Source: Sva-07 sp963715825
Lineage (GTDB): Bacteria > Actinomycetota > Acidimicrobiia > Acidimicrobiales > Ilumatobacteraceae
Assembly: GCA_963715825.1 (NCBI GenBank)
Contig: CAVQSI010000020.1
Location: 124,001-188,000 of the forward strand
Length of the DNA: 64,000 nucleotides
Direction of reading: 5' to 3'
Shown here: piece by piece, positions 46,439 to 54,777 of the stretch
Layout: each line of letters begins with the position of its first letter
Position numbering within the stretch: the first letter of the stretch is position 1
Program-made: the position numbers and the translations under genes
Notes under the pieces: generated by a model
The model's input: only the letters and a program-made list of their open reading frames with translations
Databases searched by the model: none
What the model was told of the DNA's origin: nothing

Positions 46439-46890
46439 GAGCGATCCTCCGAGGGTCGAGAGAGTTCCAAACTACAGCCGTGTCGCCCGACCGGCACCCG
46501 TCCCTCGGAACCCGGGGCGGGCGAATCGCCGACTGGGTGCGACACACAGGTCGAGGGAGCTCCCCAAGCAGACACCGTCCACGACCTCGTGAGAGGTCGG
46601 CACCCGCCTTCTTGTCCGTGCGTCACACCACAGTCGGCACTGGCAGCGCACTCTACGAAGAACACCCTGTGGGGAGAAAGAGGGACAACCATGTGAATTT
46701 CGGCAAACAGGATGTGGACACGAGGTGAACAACCACGAGTTGTCCACACCGTCACATCGCGTGCAGGCGAGTCAAGCCAGCTCGTCGCTCGCCATGCAGA
46801 GCGGGCGCAGACGTGATGCGATCCGGGTCGGCCCCGACGTTGTCGTGGCTGCATCGTCGAAGATCTCCTGCGAGCGGGCATGATGGGTCG
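46439..46890. other. Divergent nrdJ / reductase promoter region
   Basis: About 450 bp non-coding. Holds the DnaA-box-like pair at 46713-46748 and an A/T-richer stretch (CATGTGAATTTCGGC, 46690-46704). I looked for a cobalamin riboswitch B12-box (GCCACTG-type) in the nrdJ leader and did not find one, nor a clear NrdR-box pair. The nrdJ ribosome site is GGAGGA near its ATG. Confidence 0.55.
46713..46748. promoter_or_regulatory. Two DnaA-box-like sites, inverted
   Basis: TTGTCCACA at 46740-46748 is an exact match to the actinobacterial DnaA box. TGTGGACA at 46713-46720 is its inverse (8 of 9 as a box, reading GTGTCCACA on the minus strand). The two face each other across about 20 bp, about 275-310 bp upstream of the nrdJ start. 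DnaA regulates RNR genes in other bacteria, so replication-linked control is plausible; not proven. Confidence 0.55.
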
Positions 46891-47580
46891 ATGCGCCGAC
46901 TGCTCCCCGAGCCCGCCGACGACATCACCGTGGACGACGCCTACGCGGCGCCGCTGCGGACGCCTCAGGACCGGCCGTGGGTGGGGCTGTGCATGGTCGC
47001 TTCGATCGACGGCTCGACCGCTGTCGACGGCACCTCGGCGAAGTTGTCGAGCCCGACCGACACCGCCGTGCTGGCCCGCCTCCGCGAGGTCGCCGACGTG
47101 ATCGTCGTCGGTGCCGGAACGGTGCGCGAGGAGGGCTACGGAGTCCCACGCAAGGCCGGCCAACGGATCGGCGTGGTGAGCCAGAGCGGTCGGATGGACT
47201 ACGACGCCGAGCTGTTCACGTCGGGCGCCGGGTTCGTGATCAGTTGCGAGACCGGAGCGCCCGACGTCCCCGCCGGCATCGACGTGCTCCGGGTGGGCTC
47301 CGACGTCGTCGACCTCGCCGGCGCCGTCGACGCGCTCGCCAGTGTCGTCGGCACCGCCGACTTCGTCCAGGTCGAGGGAGGCGCGGCGATCAACGGTGCG
47401 TTCTTCGACGCCGACCTGATCGACGAGATCAACCTCACCACGTCGCCGGCCACCTTCGGTGGTCCCGGACCGCGGCTCGCAGCCGGCGCCCCACCGCACG
47501 CCCACCGGTACGACATCGCGCAACTCGCCATCGACGACGAGTCGTTCGTGTACACGCGCTGGCTACGGCGTCGAGACTGA
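46891..47580 (+). CDS. RibD C-terminal/dihydrofolate-reductase-like reductase
   Basis: 229 residues from the ATG at 46891. RibD_C fold: CMVASIDGSTAVDGTSAKLS (substrate loop), VADVIVVGAGTVREEGYG (NADPH binding), and VQVEGGAAINGAFFDADLID near the C-terminus. Family members reduce pyrimidine intermediates of flavin synthesis or other small heterocycles. With no rib genes alongside, the exact substrate is unknown. Its end overlaps nrdR by 18 bp on the opposite strand. Confidence 0.82.
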   Translation: MRRLLPEPADDITVDDAYAAPLRTPQDRPWVGLCMVASIDGSTAVDGTSAKLSSPTDTAVLARLREVADVIVVGAGTVREEGYGVPRKAGQRIGVVSQSGRMDYDAELFTSGAGFVISCETGAPDVPAGIDVLRVGSDVVDLAGAVDALASVVGTADFVQVEGGAAINGAFFDADLIDEINLTTSPATFGGPGPRLAAGAPPHAHRYDIAQLAIDDESFVYTRWLRRRD

Positions 47581-48024
47581 CTTCTCGAGCAAGGCCAACT
47601 CGCGATGGAAGTCGGCGGCAGCATCGAAGTCCTTGTACACGCTCGCGAAGCGTAGGTAGGCCACTTCGTCGACGATCCTGAGCTGGTCGAGCACCGCCAG
47701 GCCGACGCTGGCGCTGGTGACCGACGAGCCGAGCAACCGCATCGAGTCCTCGACGACGGTGGCGATCGCCTCGAGCCGTTCGGCGGACACATTACGGCCC
47801 TTGGTTGCGGCGCTCAGGCCGCCGATGAGCTTCTTGCGGTCGAACGGCTCGCAGCCGCCGTGCGATTTGGTGACCGACAGCGGTGCGTGGTCGACGCGCT
47901 CGAACGTGGTGAAGCGCTGCGCGCACGCGAGGCACTCACGGCGACGGCGGATCGCCGTGCCTTCTTCGGCGACACGGGAGTCGACGACCTTGGTGTCGTC
48001 GGCACGACAGGCGGGGCAGAACAC
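47563..48024 (-). CDS. nrdR: Transcriptional repressor NrdR
   Basis: 153 residues from a GTG at 48024, chosen because the zinc ribbon starts immediately (VFCPACRADDTKVVDSR, later RRECLACAQRFTTFERV with CxxC). ATP-cone domain follows with KSHGGCEPFDRKKLIGGLSA and YLRFASVYKDFDAAADF. NrdR senses (d)ATP and represses RNR genes. The divergent-arm neighbour nrdJ is the likely target. The long N-terminal extension possible upstream is Arg/Pro-rich and not credible. Confidence 0.93.
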   Translation of the reverse strand: MFCPACRADDTKVVDSRVAEEGTAIRRRRECLACAQRFTTFERVDHAPLSVTKSHGGCEPFDRKKLIGGLSAATKGRNVSAERLEAIATVVEDSMRLLGSSVTSASVGLAVLDQLRIVDEVAYLRFASVYKDFDAAADFHRELALLEKSVSTP

Positions 48025-48126
48025 ACCGCCGAGGATACTGCGCGGCCGCCGCCGGGCCCCGGCAGGACGGCCCGACGACGACACGCGAACTGGTGCGCCG
48101 TGGCGACGGCGCACGACCACGCAGGA

Positions 48127-48510
48127 TCAGGGGAGACGGATGGCCTGCCCGGCTTGGATGGCGACGCCGCCGTTGACGTCGATCAGCGCATCGACGAACC
48201 GGCTGTGGCCGACCTCGCCGCGGTACTGGTCGGCGATCGACCACAGCGTGTCGCCCGGCTGGGCGACGTGGATGCGCACGACCGGAGCGGTACCGATGTC
48301 GGAGGCCGCGGCAGGCCGACCGTCGACATCGAGCAACGCCCCGATCGACGCCGACGCAGCCACCGCCACCAGGGCGAGCCCGAGCACGAGGACCAGTGCG
48401 GCCACGGCCCGGCGAACCGCATAGTTCGCCTGCTCGTTGCGGCAGGCGGGACGGAGGCCGTTGGCGGCGGCTGGCACGTCGGTGGAGGTCGGGGTCAGGG
48501 TGGCGATCAT
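48127..48510 (-). CDS. LysM-domain membrane protein, SOS-linked
   Basis: 127 residues from the ATG at 48510. An N-terminal cytoplasmic stretch, one transmembrane helix (VAALVLVLGLALVAVAASAS, about 49-68) and a C-terminal LysM domain (VAQPGDTLWSIADQYRGEVG, then INGGVAIQAGQAIRLP-like end). It is divergent from lexA and shares the region with two LexA boxes, as do the mycobacterial cell-wall hydrolase ChiZ (Rv2719c) and Bacillus YneA, which restrain division after DNA damage. No catalytic domain, so it is nearer to YneA in layout. The SOS-division role is inference from context. Confidence 0.75.
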   Translation of the reverse strand: MIATLTPTSTDVPAAANGLRPACRNEQANYAVRRAVAALVLVLGLALVAVAASASIGALLDVDGRPAAASDIGTAPVVRIHVAQPGDTLWSIADQYRGEVGHSRFVDALIDVNGGVAIQAGQAIRLP

Positions 48511-48529
48511 GGTGTGCTCCGGCGGTTCG

Positions 48530-48568
48530 GGTGTTCTGTTCCGGTGTTCTGTTCTGGTGTTCTGTTCT
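48530..48568. repeat. Three tandem 13-bp repeats in LysM-gene leader
   Basis: GGTGTTCTGTTC followed by C or T, at 48530, 48543 and 48556, exact 13-bp period. They lie 20 bp upstream of the LysM gene start, between it and the LexA boxes, and contain GTTC, a LexA half-site core. May influence translation of the LysM gene or be slipped-strand variable. Confidence 0.8.
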
Positions 48569-48618
48569 GATGTACTCGGCCGTTCGATCGATCCTCGACG
48601 TGGAAACACCTGTTCGTT

Positions 48619-48632
48619 CGAACGACTGTTCG
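48619..48632. promoter_or_regulatory. LexA box 1 (lexA / LysM gene)
   Basis: CGAAC-GACT-GTTCG, an exact match to the mycobacterial SOS consensus CGAAC-N4-GTTCG. Located between the divergent lexA and LysM genes, 113 bp upstream of lexA and 109 bp upstream of the LysM start. Confidence 0.9.
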
Positions 48633-48683
48633 ACAGTGAACCACCTCGAACACGGGTCCGTCAACCCCACGAGTCAGATTTCT

Positions 48684-48697
48684 CGAACGTGCGTTCT
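48684..48697. promoter_or_regulatory. LexA box 2 (lexA autoregulation)
   Basis: CGAAC-GTGC-GTTCT, one mismatch to CGAAC-N4-GTTCG, 48 bp upstream of the lexA start. Its position suits autorepression. Confidence 0.75.
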
Positions 48698-48744
48698 CGG
48701 TACAGATGTTTGACCGATGTCCGCTCGATCAGTACGCTGTTCGT

Positions 48745-49374
48745 ATGGCTCCCACGATCAGTACGCGTCAGCGAGACATTCTCGAGTTCATCGAACAACA
48801 GATCCGCGAGCGCGGCTACCCGCCGTCGGTGCGCGAGATCGGCGACGCGGTCGGCCTCACGTCACCTTCCACGGTCCACAGCCACCTCAACACACTCCAG
48901 CGGCTCGGCTATCTGCGTCGCGACCCCACCAAGCCCCGGGCGATCGAAGTCCGCTACGACGTCAACAGCGGCGCCATGATGGAGCGCCGGCCGGTGCGTC
49001 ACGTTCCGCTGGTCGGCGATGTCGCCGCCGGCACCGACGTGTTGGCCGAGGAGAACGTCGAGGAGCTCCTCCCCGTGCCGGTCGACTTCACCGGCGACGG
49101 CGAACTGTTCATGCTGCGGGTGCGTGGCGACTCGATGGTCGAGATCGGCATTCTCGACGGCGACTTCGTGGTGGCCACCCAGATCGCCAACCCGAACAAC
49201 GGCGACATCGTCGTGGCCGGCATCCCCGGCGGCGAGGCCACCATCAAGACCTACAGCCGTTCCGGCGCCGAGGTCACACTCACGCCGGCGAACTCCACCA
49301 TGGAGCCCATGCAGTTCACCGCCGACGAGGTCGAGATCTACGGCAAAGTCGTCACGGTGATGCGTCGCTACTGA
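48745..49374 (+). CDS. lexA: LexA repressor
   Basis: 209 residues from the ATG at 48745. Winged HTH at the N-terminus (ILEFIEQQIRERGYPPSVRE, GLTSPSTVHSHLNTLQRLGY). Cleavage site Ala-Gly in VGDVAAGTDVL near residue 95; peptidase Ser in RVRGDSMVEIGI and Lys in EATIKTYSR. The two LexA boxes just upstream and one before recA complete the SOS circuit. Confidence 0.97.
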   Translation: MAPTISTRQRDILEFIEQQIRERGYPPSVREIGDAVGLTSPSTVHSHLNTLQRLGYLRRDPTKPRAIEVRYDVNSGAMMERRPVRHVPLVGDVAAGTDVLAEENVEELLPVPVDFTGDGELFMLRVRGDSMVEIGILDGDFVVATQIANPNNGDIVVAGIPGGEATIKTYSRSGAEVTLTPANSTMEPMQFTADEVEIYGKVVTVMRRY

Positions 49375-49384
49375 GCCACTGCTC

Positions 49385-49426
49385 GGCCACCACTACTGGG
49401 CCACCACTGCTGGGCCACCACTGAGC
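49385..49426. repeat. Three tandem 14-bp repeats after lexA
   Basis: GGCCACCACTRCTG repeated at 49385, 49399 and 49413 (last copy ends GAGC), between the stops of the convergent lexA and the Pro-rich membrane protein gene. No clear hairpin; possibly a slippage tract. Confidence 0.7.
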
Positions 49427-49428
49427 GG

Positions 49429-50226
49429 CTACCGAGCCGGCGGCCCCCACGGCGATGCGGGCGGCGCTGATGTCGGCGGGGATCCCGGTGCCGGTGGTGG
49501 CGGTGCCTGCGGAACTGGTGGCGAGCTGAGCGGCGGCCCGGCCGGTCCGACCGCACCGGTCGTCGGTGGCGGCACCGGGAACCCGGGCGGGCTCGCAGGC
49601 CAGCCGCGCCCATCGGGCGTCCACGGCGCGGCGGGTGTCGGTGCTGCGGGCGGTCGACGACTGCCGAGAACCAGCAGCACTCCACCGACCACGAGGCCGA
49701 CGATCGCTGCGGCGACGGCGCCCCAACGCAGCAGGGCAACGCCCTCGTCGGGTTCGCGCCCCACCGCGATGGCGAATGCGGCGCCACCGGTGGGGGCCAC
49801 GGTGAGCACGTGATCACCCTCGGCCTCGATCTGCACCTCACCGATCGAGGACCCAACGAACCCGTCGATGTCGTAGCGGACCTCGGCGTTCTGGTCGAGA
49901 TCGACGACGTCGCCGTCGGGGTCGCGCAAGGTGAGGTCGACGACGGGCACGTCGTCGGGATCACGGTCGTATTCGAGCGGAGCGTCACACGCTCCGGCGA
50001 GCGCGCCGAACTCGCCGCTGGTCTCGGTGTACAACAGGAACGTGCCGGTCGATTCGAAGTCGAGGGTCGTCTCACAGCCCACCGGCGCTCGGGCGAAGCC
50101 GGCCACGTTGTCGGCCTCGCGGTCGGTCCCCGCGATCCACAGCGCCACCGCAGCGCCCAGCAGTCCGACGATCACCAGCGCTCCGAGCGCCAGCATCCAA
50201 CCGCGACGACCGGCGCGTTCGGTCAT
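49429..50226 (-). CDS. Membrane protein with Pro-rich C-terminus
   Basis: 265 residues. One helix near the start (LALGALVIVGLLGAAVALWI), an extracytoplasmic beta-rich domain with paired Cys (GCETTLDFES and GACDAPLEYD), a second helix (AAIVGLVVGGVLLVLG) and a cytoplasmic tail almost entirely Pro/Ala/Ser (PPPPAPGSPPTS). Looks like a membrane sensor or adaptor; not a known family. Confidence 0.65.
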   Translation of the reverse strand: MTERAGRRGWMLALGALVIVGLLGAAVALWIAGTDREADNVAGFARAPVGCETTLDFESTGTFLLYTETSGEFGALAGACDAPLEYDRDPDDVPVVDLTLRDPDGDVVDLDQNAEVRYDIDGFVGSSIGEVQIEAEGDHVLTVAPTGGAAFAIAVGREPDEGVALLRWGAVAAAIVGLVVGGVLLVLGSRRPPAAPTPAAPWTPDGRGWPASPPGFPVPPPTTGAVGPAGPPLSSPPVPQAPPPPAPGSPPTSAPPASPWGPPAR

Positions 50227-50283
50227 CGACCGGCGTCCTGTGCCGTGATGTCGCCGTGGATCTGGAGATGATTCGTCATGGGT

Positions 50284-51396
50284 TCACCGGGTCGCGGCTG
50301 CGAGGCGGTCGGCCACGAGCTGGACGCGTTCGTCTGGTTGTACCACGGCGACGCGCACGAATCGAGCACCATCGGGCCCGTAGAACTCGCCGGGGCTGAC
50401 GAGCGCTCCCCCGTCACGCGCCAAGCGTTCGGTGTAGGCCCACCCGTCGTCGACCGGAATCCACAGATAGAAGGCACCATCGGGCATCGGCACCGACTCG
50501 CCCGACCAGTCGGACAGCACCGACGCCAGCAGCTCGAGACGGCTGCGGTACCTGGTGCGCTGGAGTTCGACGTGGGCGTCGTCGTCGAGTGCCGCGATCG
50601 CTGCGGCCTGGGCAGGTCCCGGCACCATCATGCCGACGTGCTTGCGGACCTCCTGGAGATAGGTCACGAGTTCGGCGTCGCCCGCATAGAACCCGACGCG
50701 GACACCCGCCAGGTTGGAGCGCTTCGACAACGAGTGCACGGCGACCACTCCATCGAGGCCCGATTCGAGGATCGTGCGGCCCCGTCCGGTCCACGTGAAT
50801 TCGACGTAGCACTCGTCGGAGAAGACCGGGACGGCGTGGGCCCGTCCCCATCTGGCGGCGGCGGCGAGGTCGTCGAGCGCCCCCGTCGGGTTGCCGGGGC
50901 TGTTCACCCAGAGCAGCAGCGCACGCTCGGCGTCGGTTGGGTCGATCGAGTCGAGGTCCATCCGTCCGTCGGGCAGCGACTGCACAGGGACGGGTCGGCA
51001 CCCGGCGAGGATGGCGCCCATCTCGTAGCTCGGATACGAGATCGCCGGATAGAGCACCGTGTCGAGCGACGGTGTGCGCAGCTGCATCCACTGTGGCAGC
51101 GTCGCCACGAACTCCTTCGATCCGATCGTGGCACCGATCTGGCCGATCGGCACGTCGACGTCGAAGCGACGCTGGATCCACCGCTGCGCCGCCTCGCGGA
51201 ACGGCACCGTGCCGATGCTCGGCGGATACGACCGCTCGGTCCCGCTCGACGCCAACGCCTCGATCACCCGGTCGGGCGGCGGGTCGAACGGCGTGCCGAT
51301 CGACAGGTCGACCGTGCCGCCCGGGTGCGCCTCGGTGATCGGACCCAGGCGATTCAGACGGTCGTAGGGATACGGCGGCGGGACGAAACCGCTCAC
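50284..51396 (-). CDS. dapC: Class I/II aminotransferase, probable succinyldiaminopimelate aminotransferase
   Basis: 370 residues, fold-type I PLP enzyme. PLP Lys in VVAVHSLSKRSNLAGVRVGF; Asn/Asp/Tyr of the cofactor site in WVNSPGNPTGAL and FSDECYVEF. The protein opens with YPYDRLNRLGPIT, a form seen in actinobacterial DapC. It is the last gene of a unit containing dapF, so it likely performs the amino transfer in lysine/peptidoglycan diaminopimelate synthesis. It overlaps hflX by 4 bases. Confidence 0.85.
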   Translation of the reverse strand: MSGFVPPPYPYDRLNRLGPITEAHPGGTVDLSIGTPFDPPPDRVIEALASSGTERSYPPSIGTVPFREAAQRWIQRRFDVDVPIGQIGATIGSKEFVATLPQWMQLRTPSLDTVLYPAISYPSYEMGAILAGCRPVPVQSLPDGRMDLDSIDPTDAERALLLWVNSPGNPTGALDDLAAAARWGRAHAVPVFSDECYVEFTWTGRGRTILESGLDGVVAVHSLSKRSNLAGVRVGFYAGDAELVTYLQEVRKHVGMMVPGPAQAAAIAALDDDAHVELQRTRYRSRLELLASVLSDWSGESVPMPDGAFYLWIPVDDGWAYTERLARDGGALVSPGEFYGPDGARFVRVAVVQPDERVQLVADRLAAATR

Positions 51397-52703
51397 ATCG
51401 GCGCCTCGGAGGCGAACTCCGACAGACGGCCCGCAGACGCGTCGGACAGGCGTGCGCGGATGGTCCAGGCCTCGGGTCCATCGGCCACCGAGACCACCTC
51501 GCCCTCGCGATGCACGGCCGCGAGGATGTCGCCGCGGTCGTAGGGCACCACCAGTTCGTGCACGACCGTGAGGGCGCGCAAGCGATCGGCAAGCGTTCGC
51601 AGGAAGACGTCAGTGCCCTCGCCGGTGACCGCCGAGATGGCGACCGATCCCTCGTGGTCGTCGACGAGCTGCTTGGCGACGCCCGGGGCGAGATCGGCCT
51701 TGTTGAACACCAGGAGCTCGGGCACCGCCGTCGCATCGATCTCGCCGAGCACCTCGCGTACTGCGTCGATCTGGCCCTCGGGGTCGGGCGCACTGGCATC
51801 GACCACGTGGACGAGATAGTCGGCCAACGCAGCGACTTCGAGCGTGCCCTTGAACGACTCGACCAGGCCGTGCGGTAGGCGGTTGATGAACCCGACCGTG
51901 TCGGACAGCAGCACCGGCTCACCGCCGGGGAGCGACAGCCGTCGCGTGGTCGGATCGAGCGTGGCGAAGAGCCGGTCCTCGACCAGTACACCGGAGTCGG
52001 TGAGCCGGTTGAGCAGCGACGACTTGCCGGCGTTGGTGTACCCGACGATCGCCACCGACGCCAGCCCGCTGCGCCCGCGGCCCTTGCGTTGGAGTTCGCG
52101 GGTGTCGGCCAGCGAATCGAGATCACGTTCGAGCTTGTTGATGCGTCGCATGATGCGTCGACGATCGACTTCGATCTTGGTCTCGCCACCACCGAAACGA
52201 GCGCCGACGCCACCGCGCTGCTGGGAGAGTTTGGCGTCGGCACCACGGCGCAGCCGTGGGAGGCGATAGCGCAGCAGGGCGAGTTCGACTTGCGCCTTGC
52301 CTTCGAGGGTGTGGGCGTTCTGGCCGAAGATGTCGAGGATGACCGCGGTGCGATCGAGCGCCGTGCGGCCCAACAGCTTCTCCAGGTTGTACTGCTGGGC
52401 TGGTGAGAGTTCGTTGTCGAACACCACCGTGTCAGCGTCGACAGCGAGGCAGAGCTGCTTGAGCTCTTCGGCTTTGCCCTTCCCGATGTACCAGGTGTGA
52501 TCTGGGCTGTCGCGGCGTTGCACCATCCGGGCGACGACGTCGGCGCCGGCAGTGTCGACCAGCAGTTCCAACTCGTCGAGGCTGGCGTCGACGACCTCGT
52601 CGGCTTCGCGAGGGTCGGCGACGGCGACGAGCACGATCTTCTCACGGATGGTCCGGTCGATCAGGGTGCCGGCAAGCGCCTCGTTGTAGGGAGTGTTGCT
52701 CAT
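51393..52703 (-). CDS. hflX: GTPase HflX
   Basis: 436 residues. Ribosome-associated GTPase that splits stalled ribosomes. N-terminal HflX domain (DTVVFDNELSPAQQYNLEKL, the family-typical YNLEK), linker coiled coil, then a GTPase domain: G1 GYTNAGKSSLLNRL, G3 DTVGFINRLPHGLVESF, G4 NKAD. C-terminal domain YDRGDILAAVHREGE. Both ends overlap neighbours by 4 bases (dapF upstream, dapC downstream). Confidence 0.95.
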   Translation of the reverse strand: MSNTPYNEALAGTLIDRTIREKIVLVAVADPREADEVVDASLDELELLVDTAGADVVARMVQRRDSPDHTWYIGKGKAEELKQLCLAVDADTVVFDNELSPAQQYNLEKLLGRTALDRTAVILDIFGQNAHTLEGKAQVELALLRYRLPRLRRGADAKLSQQRGGVGARFGGGETKIEVDRRRIMRRINKLERDLDSLADTRELQRKGRGRSGLASVAIVGYTNAGKSSLLNRLTDSGVLVEDRLFATLDPTTRRLSLPGGEPVLLSDTVGFINRLPHGLVESFKGTLEVAALADYLVHVVDASAPDPEGQIDAVREVLGEIDATAVPELLVFNKADLAPGVAKQLVDDHEGSVAISAVTGEGTDVFLRTLADRLRALTVVHELVVPYDRGDILAAVHREGEVVSVADGPEAWTIRARLSDASAGRLSEFASEAPM

Positions 52704-53527
52704 GCGACCTCGGCCTTCACATCGTCGTCGATCTCGACCTGGATGGCGGCGATGAACGTGGCGGGTCCGGTGAGCGTCGCGCGCTCGGGGACGTCACTGT
52801 CGAAGCTGACCGTTGCCGTGCCACCGTCCATGTGGACAATGACCTCACTGGCGCTGCGTGCGACCAGCCCCCATGAACGTGCGGCATAGGCCGCTGCACA
52901 GGCCCCGGTGCCACACGCCTCGGTGATGCCGGCGCCTCGTTCGTGGACACGCATCGTGATGGCGGTCGCTTCGGGGCCGGGCTCGACGATTTCGAGGTTG
53001 ACGTGCGGAAGCTGGCTGCCGAGATGGTCGAGATCGACCGCTGCCACCTCGTCGACGCCGACGACGCTGTGGGGGTTGCCGAGGCTGAGGTGGGCGACCG
53101 GCCGGTCGGGGTGGCAGCCGAGCGCCGACCATCCGTTGGGCTCGTCGAGGGCCGCGACGTGACCCATCTCGACTCGGGCGGTGATCGTGGCCGGGTCGTC
53201 GGTGGCGTCGAGCACGACCAGGCGGTCGCCGGCGTCGGTCAGGATCAGCTGGTCGGAGAGGTCGCCGCGCCGTTCCGCGAGCGCTTGCGCGAAGCACCGG
53301 ATGCCGTTGCCGCTCATCTCGGCCCTCGAACCGTCGGCGTTGTACAGCGTCATCCGGGCGGCGTACCCCTCGGCGGTCTCGGCGACGAGCAGACCGTCGG
53401 CGCCGACCCCGCGCCGTCGATCGCACAGCCGGCGGGCGAGGTCGGCGAGATCGGCAACCCCGGGGTCGAACGCGACGAGGAAGTCGTTGCCCAGGCCGTG
53501 GTGTTTGGTGAGGGTCAGCGTGGTCAT
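52700..53527 (-). CDS. dapF: Diaminopimelate epimerase
   Basis: 275 residues from the ATG at 53527. Converts LL- to meso-diaminopimelate. Start TLTLTKHHGLGNDFLVAF, first catalytic Cys in EMSGNGIRCFAQALAE (Cys78) and second in GITEACGTGACAAAYAA. Cofactor-independent racemase fold in two halves. Lies between miaA and hflX in a coupled operon, which also ends with dapC. Confidence 0.96.
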   Translation of the reverse strand: MTTLTLTKHHGLGNDFLVAFDPGVADLADLARRLCDRRRGVGADGLLVAETAEGYAARMTLYNADGSRAEMSGNGIRCFAQALAERRGDLSDQLILTDAGDRLVVLDATDDPATITARVEMGHVAALDEPNGWSALGCHPDRPVAHLSLGNPHSVVGVDEVAAVDLDHLGSQLPHVNLEIVEPGPEATAITMRVHERGAGITEACGTGACAAAYAARSWGLVARSASEVIVHMDGGTATVSFDSDVPERATLTGPATFIAAIQVEIDDDVKAEVA

Positions 53528-54414
53528 GCGGTGAGAGCGTCGATCACGATGGGTGCCGCCTCGGCCACGGCATCGAGTTCGATGTCGATCCAGCGTACGC
53601 GTGGATCGCGACGGAACCATCGCTCCTGGCGGACAGCGAACTGGCGGGTGCGGGTGATGATCATGGCGATCGCCTCATCTTCGCTGATCCGGCCCTCGAC
53701 CACGTCGAGGATTTCCTTGTAGCCGAGCGCCTGGGCTGCGGTTCGGGAGAACCCGACGTCGGCCAGCGCCCTCACTTCGTCGACCAGACCGTCGGTGAGC
53801 ATCTGCTCCACACGCCGGACGATGCGGTCGGAGATCACCTCCCGCGGCCAGCGCAGCCCGATCTGGGTGACGGCTGAGGGTGGATAGTCGTCGACGCCAG
53901 GCCCGAACGAGCTGAACGCCCGGCCGCTGCCGAGGGTCACCTCGAGCGCCCGGACGATGCGACGCCGATTGGTCGACTCCATCTTCGACGCGGCCACCGG
54001 GTCGAGGGCTCGGAGACGATCGAACAACGCAGCAGTGTCGGGATCGGCCTCGAGCTCGCTGCGGACGACGGGCCACTGGCCCGGCAGGTCGAAGTCGTCG
54101 ATCACGACTCGGTGGTACAGCCCCGTGCCACCGACGAGGAGTGCTCGATGGTTGCCGGCGCTGATCGTGTCCAACGCGTCGGCGTAGGCGTCACGGAACT
54201 CGGCCACGGTGAAGTCGTCGGTCGGCTCGACCAGGTCGAGCAGGTGGTGTGGGATCTCGGAGCGTTCGGCCGGCGTCGGCTTGGCGGTGCCGATGTCCAT
54301 GCCCCGGTACACCTGCATGCTGTCGATCGAGACCAGTTCGACGTCGCCGAGCGTGCGAGCCACTGCCAGGGCGACCGCCGACTTCCCCGATGCGGTCGAT
54401 CCGACGATCGCCAC
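53524..54414 (-). CDS. miaA: tRNA dimethylallyltransferase MiaA
   Basis: 296 residues from a GTG at 54414. Adds dimethylallyl to A37 of tRNAs reading UNN codons. P-loop VGSTASGKSAVAL, the substrate segment SIDSMQVYRGMDIGTAKPT, LVGGTGLYHRVVIDDFD, and RRIVRALEV near 150; C-terminal YKEILDVVEGRISEDEA and RQFAVRQERWFRRD. Works with MiaB, 400 bp upstream in the same unit. Start choice is uncertain by a few codons. Confidence 0.95.
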   Translation of the reverse strand: MAIVGSTASGKSAVALAVARTLGDVELVSIDSMQVYRGMDIGTAKPTPAERSEIPHHLLDLVEPTDDFTVAEFRDAYADALDTISAGNHRALLVGGTGLYHRVVIDDFDLPGQWPVVRSELEADPDTAALFDRLRALDPVAASKMESTNRRRIVRALEVTLGSGRAFSSFGPGVDDYPPSAVTQIGLRWPREVISDRIVRRVEQMLTDGLVDEVRALADVGFSRTAAQALGYKEILDVVEGRISEDEAIAMIITRTRQFAVRQERWFRRDPRVRWIDIELDAVAEAAPIVIDALTA

Positions 54415-54434
54415 CCGGGTCGGTACCTGAGCGG

Positions 54435-54749
54435 TCAGAGTTGCTCGCCCTCGGCGATGCGCTGATGGTGATGGATGACCTCGGCCACGATGAACCGCAG
54501 GAACTTCTCGGTGAACACAGGGTCGAGCCCGGACTGCTCGGCGAGCGCCCGCAAGCGCTCGATCTGGACGCGTTCGCGGTCCTCGTCGGCGGCGGGCAGT
54601 TCGACGGTCGCCTTGTAACGACCGACCGCCTTGGTGATCTTGAACCGCTCGGCGAGCAGGTGCACCAGCGCGGCGTCGATGTTGTCGATGCTGGCGCGGT
54701 AGTCGGCCAGCTGCGGATCGACGTTGCCGACGCTCTTCCTTCCGGTCAT
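54435..54749 (-). CDS. Chorismate mutase (AroQ type)
   Basis: 104 residues from the ATG at 54749. All-helical AroQ fold: YRASIDNIDAALVHLLAERF (first helix with Arg), ITKAVGRYKATVELPAADED (Lys/Arg of the active site), REVQ-like DRERVQIERLRALAE, and a last helix FLRFIVAEVIHHHQ. Rearranges chorismate to prephenate for Phe/Tyr. Its place between miaB and miaA is unusual from my general knowledge, although the spacing (28 and 20 bp) suggests a shared transcript. Confidence 0.85.
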   Translation of the reverse strand: MTGRKSVGNVDPQLADYRASIDNIDAALVHLLAERFKITKAVGRYKATVELPAADEDRERVQIERLRALAEQSGLDPVFTEKFLRFIVAEVIHHHQRIAEGEQL

Positions 54750-54777
54750 CGACACGACCGTACTGCGAGGCGCATCG

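Noticed and set aside
46439..46720. Cobalamin riboswitch in the nrdJ leader
   Set aside because: Expected for a B12-dependent enzyme, but no convincing B12-box or the conserved core could be read; a covariance scan would be needed.
46713..46748. Chromosomal replication origin from DnaA boxes
   Set aside because: Only two good boxes, no dnaA/dnaN neighbours and no AT-rich unwinding region.
48530..48568. CRISPR-like or iteron origin from the 13-bp repeats
   Set aside because: Repeats are immediately adjacent without spacers, no replication gene is nearby, and the context is an SOS leader.
50414..52645. 743-codon open frame on the minus strand in dapC/hflX
   Set aside because: Alternative frame of well-recognised genes, Arg/Ser/Pro-rich, no domain.
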